From Flavobacteriales bacterium (GTDB lineage: Bacteria > Bacteroidota > Bacteroidia > Flavobacteriales > PHOS-HE28): a stretch of 46,342 nt of DNA. A program made the position numbers and the translations under genes. The first letter of the stretch is position 1; every line of letters begins with the position of its first letter. Location of the stretch: positions 1 to 46,342 of the forward strand of contig SSGN01000024.1 of the NCBI GenBank assembly GCA_008016945.1. The letters run 5' to 3'. This document shows positions 8,145 through 15,638 of the stretch, piece by piece. The notes under the pieces were generated by a model. It saw only the letters and a program-made list of their open reading frames with translations. It was not told where the DNA came from and did no database searches.

Positions 8145-10154
8145 TCAGGTGGAGGCGAGTTCGACCTCCAGACGCACCAAGGTACCGCCCTCTGGTTCAC
8201 TGGCGATCACCAGCCTCCCGCCCAAATGCTCGGCCCGTTCCTTCAGGTTCCGCAGGCCGCGCCCCTTACGCATGGCGCTAATGGGATTGAATCCCTTACC
8301 ATCATCCTTCACTTCCAGTCGAAGGGAGTTCTCGCGGGCAACGAAGGTGACGTGGATGCAATGCGCCTGGGCATATTTCACCGTGTTGTTCACCGCCTCG
8401 CGCAGGATCAGGTAGAGGTCGCGCTTGGTGGCGGGATCGAGCGGCCGGTCCCGACCTTCCACGATGCAGTCGACGGTGTATGTGGCGCCGCTGGTGCTGA
8501 GCATGCGTTCGCAGAACTGGCGCGACCGGTCCATGAGGTCCGTGAGCTTGTCATTTGCGGGTTCCACGGCCCAGACGATATCGCTCAGTGAGCGCCCCGC
8601 TTCGCTGGCGATGCGGTCGATGTCGGCCACGAGTTCAGGGACCGCGCCCGGATCATCCTTCAGGCTCGCGCTCACTTCGCTGCCCAGCATGCTCAACTTG
8701 GTGAGGTCGCTGCCTAACTGATCGTGCATATCGCGGGCGATCCGTGAGCGCACCTGCTCGGCCTCGCGCTGCTTCTCGGTGGCCACCACCTTGTCCTGTG
8801 CAGCGAGCATGGCCGCGTTGGCCTTGCGTGCGATGCGGAATCGGCTCCACAAGGCGATGGCCAACGCGACCGCCAGCACGCACGCACCGATGATGATGTA
8901 TCGCCAGGTGCGTTCGCTCGCCAGCTTGTGCGCATGTTCCAGAGCCATGGTGCGCGCTCTGTTCACGTGTGCCAGACTGTCGCGCAACTCCTCTTCACGG
9001 AAGCGGGAGAACAGCACGGCCTCGCGCCCGTTCATGCGCTCCACGCTGTCCTTCAGCACGCTCCAGTGATCCGTGACCTCCAGTGCGTCAGCCGCGCGTC
9101 CTTGCGCCTTCAGCACGGTTCGCAATCCGTTCAGTGCATAGAGCATTGAGCCTTCGTCGCCCAGCTCGCGTGCCACGCCCACGTTGCCCAGGCTTTCCGC
9201 GAGCGCCAGTCCGCGCCGGTACCATTGTTCCGCTGCGGTGTGATCGCCGGATGCGACCAGTCCATCGCCAAGCAGATTGATGCACCCGCATTGTGCGGTG
9301 AGGTCGCCCATCCGCTCGGCGACCCGTGCGCAGAGGCCCGCGATGCGCATGCCATCGGCGATGCGCTGTTGCGCGTAGTACAGCCGGGCGAGCGGCGTGA
9401 GCCCGGGCAGGCTGTCCCAGGCGTTGTTCGATCGGGAAGCCGCGGCCAGGCTGCGCAGGTACAACTGCTCTGCATCAGCGGAACGGCCTTGCATGAAACG
9501 GATATGGGCACGTTCATTGAGCACCATGCTGGAATCGCCCGGGCTTCCTTTCCCGCAGGAATCCAGGTAGGCCCATGCGCGATCATGTTCGCTGCGGTCG
9601 GAACACAGACGTGCCAGGTGCACCAGTGCTTGTGTTCGCAGGAAGGAATGCCCGATGGACCGTCCGATGCCGAGTTCTGCGCTGAACGCGGCTTCAGCTT
9701 TGTCCTTGGCACCGGTCAAGCCGTACACCAGGCCGATGGCGTCCTGGCATTCGCCCACCGCATGCTGGTGCCCCCCTTGCTCGAAATCCGCGATCGCCTG
9801 CTTGAACGATGACAACGCGAGCGGGATGTCGCGCGCGAACTTGGCGTGGTAGCCGGTGAAGAAGTGGTAGGCACCGCGCGCATGGCGGGCTCGTTCGCGC
9901 ACGCGCGTTGATGGATGCAGGAGGAGCTCCGCGCTCAGGCTGTCCAGGCGATGGAGGAAGGGGAAGGCCTTGGGCGAAGTGGTCCACGATTCGCACGCCC
10001 AGATGAGCATGGTGAGTTGCAGGGTATCTTTTTTCGTGCGATCCAGCAGCGGTGTGATGGAGTCGAGGCGCGCGGGGTTCTCTTGTGCCCGTACTCGGGC
10101 GGGAAAGAGGTACACCGTAGCGGTGAGTGCCAGCAGATGCAGGTAACGCAGCAT
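8145..10154 (-). CDS. TPR-containing sensor histidine kinase (HisKA_3), first of a pair
   Basis: This 669-aa protein has a signal peptide (MLRYLHLLALTATVYLFPAR, cut near VRAQ), a TPR array (about residues 60-370), one membrane segment (YIIIGACVLAVALAIALW), and HisKA_3 with phospho-His477 in ARDMHDQLGSDLTKL. The HATPase domain has EAVNNTVKYA, DDGKGF and GRGLRNLKERAEHLGG. The architecture matches the following kinase, and the catalytic halves are clearly related, while the TPR halves are much more diverged. This suggests duplication followed by divergence of the sensing part. The start at 10154 is chosen from the signal peptide and from promoter C, whose -7 element is 4 nt upstream; the open frame continues to 10283 but reads through the promoter. 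Confidence 0.9.
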   Translation of the reverse strand: MLRYLHLLALTATVYLFPARVRAQENPARLDSITPLLDRTKKDTLQLTMLIWACESWTTSPKAFPFLHRLDSLSAELLLHPSTRVRERARHARGAYHFFTGYHAKFARDIPLALSSFKQAIADFEQGGHQHAVGECQDAIGLVYGLTGAKDKAEAAFSAELGIGRSIGHSFLRTQALVHLARLCSDRSEHDRAWAYLDSCGKGSPGDSSMVLNERAHIRFMQGRSADAEQLYLRSLAAASRSNNAWDSLPGLTPLARLYYAQQRIADGMRIAGLCARVAERMGDLTAQCGCINLLGDGLVASGDHTAAEQWYRRGLALAESLGNVGVARELGDEGSMLYALNGLRTVLKAQGRAADALEVTDHWSVLKDSVERMNGREAVLFSRFREEELRDSLAHVNRARTMALEHAHKLASERTWRYIIIGACVLAVALAIALWSRFRIARKANAAMLAAQDKVVATEKQREAEQVRSRIARDMHDQLGSDLTKLSMLGSEVSASLKDDPGAVPELVADIDRIASEAGRSLSDIVWAVEPANDKLTDLMDRSRQFCERMLSTSGATYTVDCIVEGRDRPLDPATKRDLYLILREAVNNTVKYAQAHCIHVTFVARENSLRLEVKDDGKGFNPISAMRKGRGLRNLKERAEHLGGRLVIASEPEGGTLVRLEVELAST

Positions 10155-10158
10155 GCGG

Positions 10159-10205
10159 CGAAGGTGCGCGGAGTTGAGCGCACGGGCAATAACCCGCAAG
10201 GGTGA
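10159..10205 (-). promoter_or_regulatory. Promoter C with 7-2-7 palindrome, upstream of the kinase operon
   Basis: The palindrome at 10190-10205 (minus strand TCACCCTTGCGGGTTA) has the same promoter-proximal half (CGGGTTA) as promoter A and a weaker distal half. It abuts a TTG (10187-10189), a 20-nt spacer and CACCTTCG (10159-10166), 4 nt before the ATG at 10154. Spacing is identical to promoter A, which supports autoregulation of the kinase operon. Confidence 0.55.
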
Positions 10206-10236
10206 ATGGAGCGGCTTACCGCGAGCAGGTTTTTCC

Positions 10237-11166
10237 ATGATCCCCCCCATCCTTGAGTTTTGTCGCGTTGACCGTACCACCATCCGCCTTCATGGGATAT
10301 TCGCGCTCTTGACCTATTTTGTTTTCGCCTGCGCTGGACGCGCCCAGGTTCTCACCTGCGGCACCGCCTACTGGAAATTCGGCTATGTGGGGACGCCGTG
10401 GTGGATGGTACAGTCTGGATCAGGGTCTTCATCGGAGTGGTCCCAAGCGTGATCTTCCCGCTGCGGATGAGGTATTCTGCCGATCTGGATGCGGCAGTGA
10501 TCTGCCGGTGAGCCCATCCATGGGGCCGGATGAGTCTGAGCGGTGCGTGGTGGCCGATGGTTCGGGTGGTAGGTACAGCGGTGGTGATCTTTCACCGGTG
10601 GCCGGGCAAGCCCGTGCGCACCGTTCCCATAGGGTGCCGAACGGAAGTGTTGCGCCCTGGAGCCCAGTGGTGAACGCACCCGTGAAGACGATGCTCATCA
10701 AATGGGATATCCTTTTCTCCGGCGAAGATCTCACCAATGTGAACCCCGCGCCGCAACACGACCTGATAGACGTGCGCTTGTCGCTGATCCATCGGAACAA
10801 AGTGAACCTTGATCAGAGCTACGCGAACGACTGGTGCGACCCTGAGCGCTGAACGCCTCTACGTTGGTGGCGACATCCCCCAGATCAACGGGGTAGCGCG
10901 CTCCCGTGTCGCATGCTCCACCGTGAGCGACCATACGGTGACCGGTTGGGCACCGACCGTGAACAACGTCGTGCACGGCTTGATCACCACGGCCTCCGTC
11001 ATCTACCTCGTTGGCGAGTTCACGACCATAACGGCACCACGTGTGGGGGCAGAGCCATGCTTGGCCAACAGCGAACGCTGAATGGACCAGGAAGTCCAAT
11101 GCCAACAACGCGGGCTATCGCATGGTGCTACGGGCAACCTGCCTGATCCTCGGTGGAGCATCGCGT
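10237..11166 (+). pseudogene. Decayed secreted beta-propeller-like repeat protein
   Basis: No single frame spans this 930-bp stretch, but overlapping fragments in different frames carry one protein family. The first (from 10237) has a signal-peptide-like FALLTYFVFACAGRAQ. The second (to 10852) has RYSGGDLSPVAGQARAHRSH, PNGSVAPWSPVVN and FSGEDLTNVNPAP. The third (to 11081) has ERLYVGGDIPQINGVARSRV, TVTGWAPTVNNVVHGL and VIYLVGEFTTI. A last piece reads NANNAGYRMVL near 11100-11150. Together these are degenerate copies of the repeat YVGGDFTxVxGxxR...NGxxxxWxPxVN found in secreted Bacteroidota proteins. At least three frameshifts and several stop codons break it up. It is divergent from the kinase operon. 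The exact ends are uncertain. Confidence 0.65.
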
Positions 11167-11167
11167 A

Positions 11168-11196
11168 TCTTCCTTGAAGCAATTCTTCCTTGAAGC
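11168..11196. repeat. Two 13-bp direct repeats upstream of the ChaN-like gene
   Basis: TCTTCCTTGAAGC occurs at 11168-11180 and again at 11184-11196 (16-bp period). It lies about 50-80 bp before the start at 11247. It could be a tandem regulator site or a simple duplication at the end of the pseudogene. Confidence 0.4.
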
Positions 11197-11246
11197 GATT
11201 TTCCGCACCGCCGTTTCGGCGCTTGCATGGTCCGTTCCTTTGCACC

Positions 11247-12101
11247 ATGCTTCTCCGATCATCGCTCACTGCCCTGCTCCTGCTGGCCTGTACGCTGTTA
11301 CCCGCCCAGCTTCCCGCCTACGCCCTCTTCAACGCCAAGGGGAGGCCTCTTGCACATAAGGGCATGATGAAACGATTGAAGCAGGCCGACATCATCCTCT
11401 TCGGCGAGCTGCACAACAACGCCATCGCGCACTGGCTGCAATTGGAGGTGACGCGTGAACTGGTCGCCGCCGGTCCGTTGGTGCTGGGTGCGGAGATGAT
11501 CGAACGCGACGACCAGACCACGCTGGACCGCTATCTGCGCGGCGAGATCGACCAGGCCGCCTTCGACACGCTGGCCCGCCTGTGGAAGAACCACGCCAGT
11601 GACTACAAACCCTTGGTGGACCTTGCGAAGGCCCATGACCTGCCCTTCGTGGCGGCGAACGTGCCGCGCCGTTACGCCCGCGCCGTGAACCGCGGCGGCT
11701 TCGAGGCGCTGGACACCGTGCCCGGTACGGAACGCGCGTGGATCGCGCCCTTGCCCATCGCCTTCGATCCCGAACTGCCGCGCTACCGGTACATGCTCAC
11801 CATGATGGGCGATCATGGCACCCCTGACATGGTGAAGGCCCAAGCGCTGAAAGATGCCACCATGGCCCACAGCATCGTGGAGCACTTCCGGCCGGGCCAT
11901 CGCTTCATCCACTACAACGGCAGTTTTCATAGCGACTATTTCGAAGGCATCAATTGGTACCTGCAACGCATGCGGCCCGACCTGAAGCGCATCACCATCG
12001 CCACGGTGACCCAGGCCGAAGTGAACCGCTTGCACACGGATCACTTGGGCCAGGCCGACATCATCATCGTGGTGGACGAGGATGTGCCGGGGACGTACTG
12101 A
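11247..12101 (+). CDS. ChaN-family (DUF399) haem/iron-associated protein
   Basis: This 284-aa protein has a signal peptide (MLLRSSLTALLLLACTLLPA then QLPAYALF) and the ChaN fold signatures: IILFGELHNN near residue 50, LGAEMIERDDQ near 90, and HYNGSFHSDYFEGI near 230. ChaN proteins are extracytoplasmic haem-binding proteins thought to take part in iron uptake, distantly related to the TraB/Tiki fold. The start at 11247 is supported by the signal peptide. A -7-like element TTCCTTTG (11235-11242) ends 4 nt upstream of this ATG, the same spacing as in promoters A and C. The gene stands alone between the pseudogene and the TetR gene. An iron regulator site was not recognised. Confidence 0.85.
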   Translation: MLLRSSLTALLLLACTLLPAQLPAYALFNAKGRPLAHKGMMKRLKQADIILFGELHNNAIAHWLQLEVTRELVAAGPLVLGAEMIERDDQTTLDRYLRGEIDQAAFDTLARLWKNHASDYKPLVDLAKAHDLPFVAANVPRRYARAVNRGGFEALDTVPGTERAWIAPLPIAFDPELPRYRYMLTMMGDHGTPDMVKAQALKDATMAHSIVEHFRPGHRFIHYNGSFHSDYFEGINWYLQRMRPDLKRITIATVTQAEVNRLHTDHLGQADIIIVVDEDVPGTY

Positions 12102-12154
12102 TCAGCGATGGTCTTCCCTCCCGCTCGTCCGTCCCGTTCACCGTTCGTCACATT

Positions 12155-12209
12155 GGAAACGATTTTGGATCAAGAATGTTTCCGGGGCGGAGATCGGCCT
12201 CTACTTTTG
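12155..12209 (+). promoter_or_regulatory. Promoter and putative TetR operator of the first RND operon
   Basis: A clear -7 element TACTTTTG is at 12202-12209, with TTT (12179-12181) 20 nt upstream in the -33 position. An imperfect 29-bp palindrome spans 12155-12183, with outer arms GGAAAC and GTTTCC; 10 of 14 base pairs match. Its right arm covers the -33 element, so binding there would block the promoter. The size suits a TetR dimer operator; assignment to the adjacent TetR gene is inference. Confidence 0.5.
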
Positions 12210-12234
12210 CGCCCGCCTCGGCCAAGCGGGTATC

Positions 12235-12903
12235 ATGAGCACGGAACAGACAACCTCGGGAACACCAAGCGGTGCACTGGCCACCGACGAACGTTGGCTG
12301 CGCATCGTGGAGGGGGCTGCACGGGTCTTCTGGACCAATGGCATCCGGAGCGTGACGATGGACGACATCGCGGGGGAGTTGGGCATCAGCAAGAAGACCC
12401 TGTACCTGTATGTGAAGGATAAGAGCGACCTGGTGACCAAGGTGCTTCAATTTACGAGCGCCCGTTACCACGCGCACGTCACCGCGATCCAGGAGCAGGG
12501 GCTCAATGCCATCGATGAGATGTTCGCCATCGCGCAGTACATCTCAGCGGAAGTCTCCAAGCTGCACCCCAGTCTGTACTTCGACCTGGCCAAGTATTAC
12601 CCAGAGGCCTGCCGGATCATGGACCAGGGCAAGCAGGTGGAGGTGGTGCGCCAGGTGGCGCAGAACATGGAGAAGGGCATGCGCGAGGGCTACTACCGTG
12701 AAGACCTCAATGTGCCATTGCTGGCCAAGCTGTACATGGTGCGGTTCGACCAGGCCATGAGCGTGGAGCAGGCGAAACTGGCCGAACGCTACAGCATGTC
12801 CGAGATCAACTGGGAACTCTTCCGCTACCACATCCGTGGGATCGCCAGCAAGAAGGGTCTGGATTACCTGGAGAAGCGAATGAGCAAAGGCACACCATCA
12901 TGA
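12235..12903 (+). CDS. TetR/AcrR-family transcriptional regulator
   Basis: This 222-aa protein has a TetR HTH in residues 20-70: RIVEGAARVFWTNGIRSVTM, then DDIAGELGISKKTLYLYVK. An all-helical C-terminal ligand and dimer domain follows. It is the first gene of a regulator-TolC-adaptor-permease set, with 61 nt to the TolC gene, so it most likely represses its own efflux operon. The start at 12235 is 25 nt after the -7 element; the upstream open frame is not supported. Confidence 0.92.
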   Translation: MSTEQTTSGTPSGALATDERWLRIVEGAARVFWTNGIRSVTMDDIAGELGISKKTLYLYVKDKSDLVTKVLQFTSARYHAHVTAIQEQGLNAIDEMFAIAQYISAEVSKLHPSLYFDLAKYYPEACRIMDQGKQVEVVRQVAQNMEKGMREGYYREDLNVPLLAKLYMVRFDQAMSVEQAKLAERYSMSEINWELFRYHIRGIASKKGLDYLEKRMSKGTPS

Positions 12904-12964
12904 AGCCGATGCAACAACGGAAGCCGGACACGATGAACCGGCCTGCGAAAACGAACGAACCGTC

Positions 12965-14284
12965 ATGAGGACCATCCATACGATCATCCTGCTGCTGGCC
13001 GCTCTGGTGCAGCATGCACAGGGGCCGGTCAGCCTGAGCCTGCAACAAGCGCTGGACCTGGCCGCCAAGCAGAGCTATAGCGTGCAGGCCAGCGCACTGG
13101 AGGCGGAGAAGGCCGCGTCGAAGATCAAGGAGATCACCGGTCTGGGCCTGCCGCAGATCGCGGCAACGGGCACGCTCCAGAACTACATCAAGGTGCCCAC
13201 CATGGTGGTGCCCAGCTTCTTCGGTGGCGATGAGCTGATGAAGATGCAGTTCGGTGTGCCCTGGAGCATGAGCGGTGGAGTGCAGTTGAACCAGTTGCTC
13301 TTCGATGGAAGCTACCTCGTGGGCCTCCAAGCCACGCGGGAGCTGCGCACCAAGAGCGCCAAGGACCTGGAGCAGGCCGTGATGAACGCGCGGGTGCAAG
13401 CGGCGAAGGCCTACCTCGGTGTATTGGCCGCGGAAGAGGGGGTACGGTTGATCGGGGAGAGCCTGCCCGTGCTGGAGAAGGCCAGTGCCGACGCCCAGGC
13501 CATGGTGGCGCAGGGCATGATCGAGAGCACCGATAGCGACCGCCTCCTGGTGCAGCTGGAAGAGGCCCGCGCTCAGCAGCGCAACATGCAGCAACAAGCC
13601 CTCGTGGCGCGGGCCTACCTCAACCTGGTGCTGGGCCTGCCCACCGGCACACCGGTCACCCTCACCGATGCCCTGCAACCGTTGCTCGACGCGCCTTCGG
13701 AAGCGGGCCTGGCCGATATTGCTTTCGATGTGGACCAGCACGTGGACCAGCAGGTGGCGCAGAGCATGCTGCGGCTGGGGGAGCTGGATGTGCGGAACAA
13801 GAAAGCCACCTACCTGCCCACGCTTGCAGGATTCATCAACTACCAGCAGCAGTACAACTACACCAAGTTCGATGTGGCCAACGGCAGTTGGTGGTTCCCG
13901 GCGAGCTTGTGGGGCCTACAGCTCAACGTGCCCATCTTCAGCAGTGGCATGCGGCACCAGCAGGTGAAGCAGGCGAAACTCTCGCTGGAGCAGGCCAACG
14001 TGAACCTCAAGGCCACGGAACAGCGCTTGCTCGCGGAGAAGGAGCAGCAACAGGCCATCCTGCGCGCCGCCCAGGACAGCTATGAGACGGGGAAGCGCAA
14101 CCTGGCCTTGAGCAAGAGCATCTTCGACCGCACCAGTATCAAGTTCACCGAGGGCCTGGCCAGCAGCTTCGAACTCACCCAGGAGCACGGGAGCTACCTC
14201 ACCACCCAACAGACCTACATCCAGCGTGTGGTGGACCTGCTGCAAGCGCGGGCCGACATGCGCAAGGCGCTGGATGCGTATTGA
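12965..14284 (+). CDS. TolC-family outer membrane efflux protein (first RND system)
   Basis: This 439-aa protein has a signal peptide (MRTIHTIILLLAALVQHAQG) followed by the two-fold helical and beta-strand pattern of outer membrane efflux channels: LSLQQALDLAAKQSYSVQAS at the start of the first half, and GLQLNVPIFSSGMRHQQVKQ in the second half. Length is normal for the family. It provides the outer membrane duct for the adaptor and permease encoded next. The genes are in the order regulator, channel, adaptor, permease, which is the usual Bacteroidota order. Confidence 0.92.
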   Translation: MRTIHTIILLLAALVQHAQGPVSLSLQQALDLAAKQSYSVQASALEAEKAASKIKEITGLGLPQIAATGTLQNYIKVPTMVVPSFFGGDELMKMQFGVPWSMSGGVQLNQLLFDGSYLVGLQATRELRTKSAKDLEQAVMNARVQAAKAYLGVLAAEEGVRLIGESLPVLEKASADAQAMVAQGMIESTDSDRLLVQLEEARAQQRNMQQQALVARAYLNLVLGLPTGTPVTLTDALQPLLDAPSEAGLADIAFDVDQHVDQQVAQSMLRLGELDVRNKKATYLPTLAGFINYQQQYNYTKFDVANGSWWFPASLWGLQLNVPIFSSGMRHQQVKQAKLSLEQANVNLKATEQRLLAEKEQQQAILRAAQDSYETGKRNLALSKSIFDRTSIKFTEGLASSFELTQEHGSYLTTQQTYIQRVVDLLQARADMRKALDAY

Positions 14285-14360
14285 TGATCCCATGATCCAC
14301 CCACAACGCACACGTACGCACGACCCATTGGTCCGCCCCACCGGTAACCTCGATAGACCC

Positions 14361-15509
14361 ATGAAACAGATCATCCTTCCGCTCACCCTCACCGCCCTGC
14401 TCGTGGCTTGCGGTGGGGCCGACACTAGCGACCTGGGCCAGAAGCGGGCCCACCTGGAGCGGCTGAAGGCGACCTACAGTGCCTATGCGGACAGCATCAA
14501 GTCGCTCGAAGCCTGGTTGGTGGAGAACGACACCACGGTGCGTCGCAACCTCCCCACGGTGACCGCCGACACCTTGCGCGCCATCCCCTTCACGCACTAT
14601 GTCGATGTGCACGGCAATGTCCGGGCGGATAAGTCCGCGGCGTTGTACAGCAATGGCGGCCGGGTGCGTCGCATACTGGTGAATCCGGGAGACCGTGTCA
14701 GCGCGGGCCAGACCCTGATCAGCATCGACAATGACATGGTGGTGAAACAGATCCAGCAGGCCGAGGCCGGACTGGAATTGGCGCGTACCGCCTTCGAGAA
14801 GCAGGAGCGGCTGTGGCAACAGCGGATCGGCAGCGAGATCCAATTCCTCCAGGCCAAGACCCAGAAGGAACAGGCCGAAGCGGGCCTCGCCACCCTGCGC
14901 GAACAGCAACGCCTCACCAACATCACCGCGCCCTTCGCCGGCACGGTCGATGACATCATGGTGCGCGAGGGCGACATGACCAGCCCCATGCAGGCGGCCG
15001 CCCGGGTGGTGGACCTCGCCAGCGTGCAGCTCGAGGCCGATGTGCCCGAGAGCTACCTGCGCAGCATCCGCAGTGGCACCCCGGTGAAGGTGAGCTTCCC
15101 CAGTGTGGAAGAACGGTTCAACGGCACCCTGGCGCACGTGGGTCAGTTCATCGATCCCAGCAACCGCACCTTCAAGGTGTCCGTGCGGGTACCCCAGGGA
15201 GAAGGCTACATGCGCCCCAACCTGCTGTGCGACATCAGTGTGCAGGACCAGCATTTCGATTCCGCCCTGGTGGTCCGTGCGCGGGCGGTGCTCCAGGATG
15301 TGAAGGGCAACAACTACATCTACGTGCTGGACCCCACCCGCGACAACGAGGCCCGGTCGCGCAAGGTGATGGTGGACCGCATCAGCGAGTACAAAGGCTA
15401 CATCAACATCGCCCCGGTGGAAGCCGATGCGCTGAAGGGAGGTGAACGGATCGTGGACGAAGGGGCCAAGAACGTGACCGACGGGCTTACGGTGCGGGTG
15501 GCGAACTAA
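14361..15509 (+). CDS. RND efflux periplasmic adaptor, lipoprotein (first RND system)
   Basis: This 382-aa protein begins with a lipoprotein signal (MKQIILPLTLTALLVAC, lipidated Cys17). An N-terminal coiled coil (about residues 25-60) comes next. The biotinyl-lipoyl half-motif GGRVRRILVNPGDRVSAGQ follows, then a helical hairpin, the second lipoyl half LTNITAPFAGTVDDIMVREG and the beta-barrel domain (VQLEADVPESYLRSI). This is the HlyD/AcrA adaptor architecture linking permease to channel. The start at 14361 is fixed by the lipobox. Between this gene and the permease lies a palindromic repeat element. Confidence 0.92.
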   Translation: MKQIILPLTLTALLVACGGADTSDLGQKRAHLERLKATYSAYADSIKSLEAWLVENDTTVRRNLPTVTADTLRAIPFTHYVDVHGNVRADKSAALYSNGGRVRRILVNPGDRVSAGQTLISIDNDMVVKQIQQAEAGLELARTAFEKQERLWQQRIGSEIQFLQAKTQKEQAEAGLATLREQQRLTNITAPFAGTVDDIMVREGDMTSPMQAAARVVDLASVQLEADVPESYLRSIRSGTPVKVSFPSVEERFNGTLAHVGQFIDPSNRTFKVSVRVPQGEGYMRPNLLCDISVQDQHFDSALVVRARAVLQDVKGNNYIYVLDPTRDNEARSRKVMVDRISEYKGYINIAPVEADALKGGERIVDEGAKNVTDGLTVRVAN

Positions 15510-15518
15510 GGAGGTCAC

Positions 15519-15625
15519 CTCACCACGAAGGCACAGCGAACACAGAGAAGAGCCACAGGATGACGCAAGGAACGACACGGAGCGCAAGACCGCATTACTC
15601 CGTGTTCGCTGTGCCTCTGTGGTGA
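15519..15625. repeat. Palindromic intergenic element, copy 1
   Basis: The 23-bp arms at 15521-15543 and 15602-15624 are inverted copies with two mismatches (core GGCACAGCGAACAC versus GTGTTCGCTGTGCC). The loop is about 58 nt. It sits inside the adaptor-permease gap. A diverged relative is at 31541-31636 (TTCACCACAACGGCACGGAG at its left end). It looks like a REP or MITE-type dispersed element; no coding capacity or target duplication was recognised. Confidence 0.7.
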
Positions 15626-15638
15626 AAAGCATTCCAAC

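Noticed and set aside
10237..10852. Two intact small genes in the divergent region
   Set aside because: The frames overlap out of phase and each carries fragments of one repeat family, which fits a pseudogene better than separate genes.
11168..11196. Attachment site or mobile element end
   Set aside because: Only a 13-bp direct repeat is present with no integrase, tRNA or inverted ends nearby.
15519..15625. Transcription terminator between adaptor and permease genes
   Set aside because: The hairpin loop is long, there is no T-run, and a stop here would separate a tripartite pump operon; a relative of the element occurs in another operon gap.
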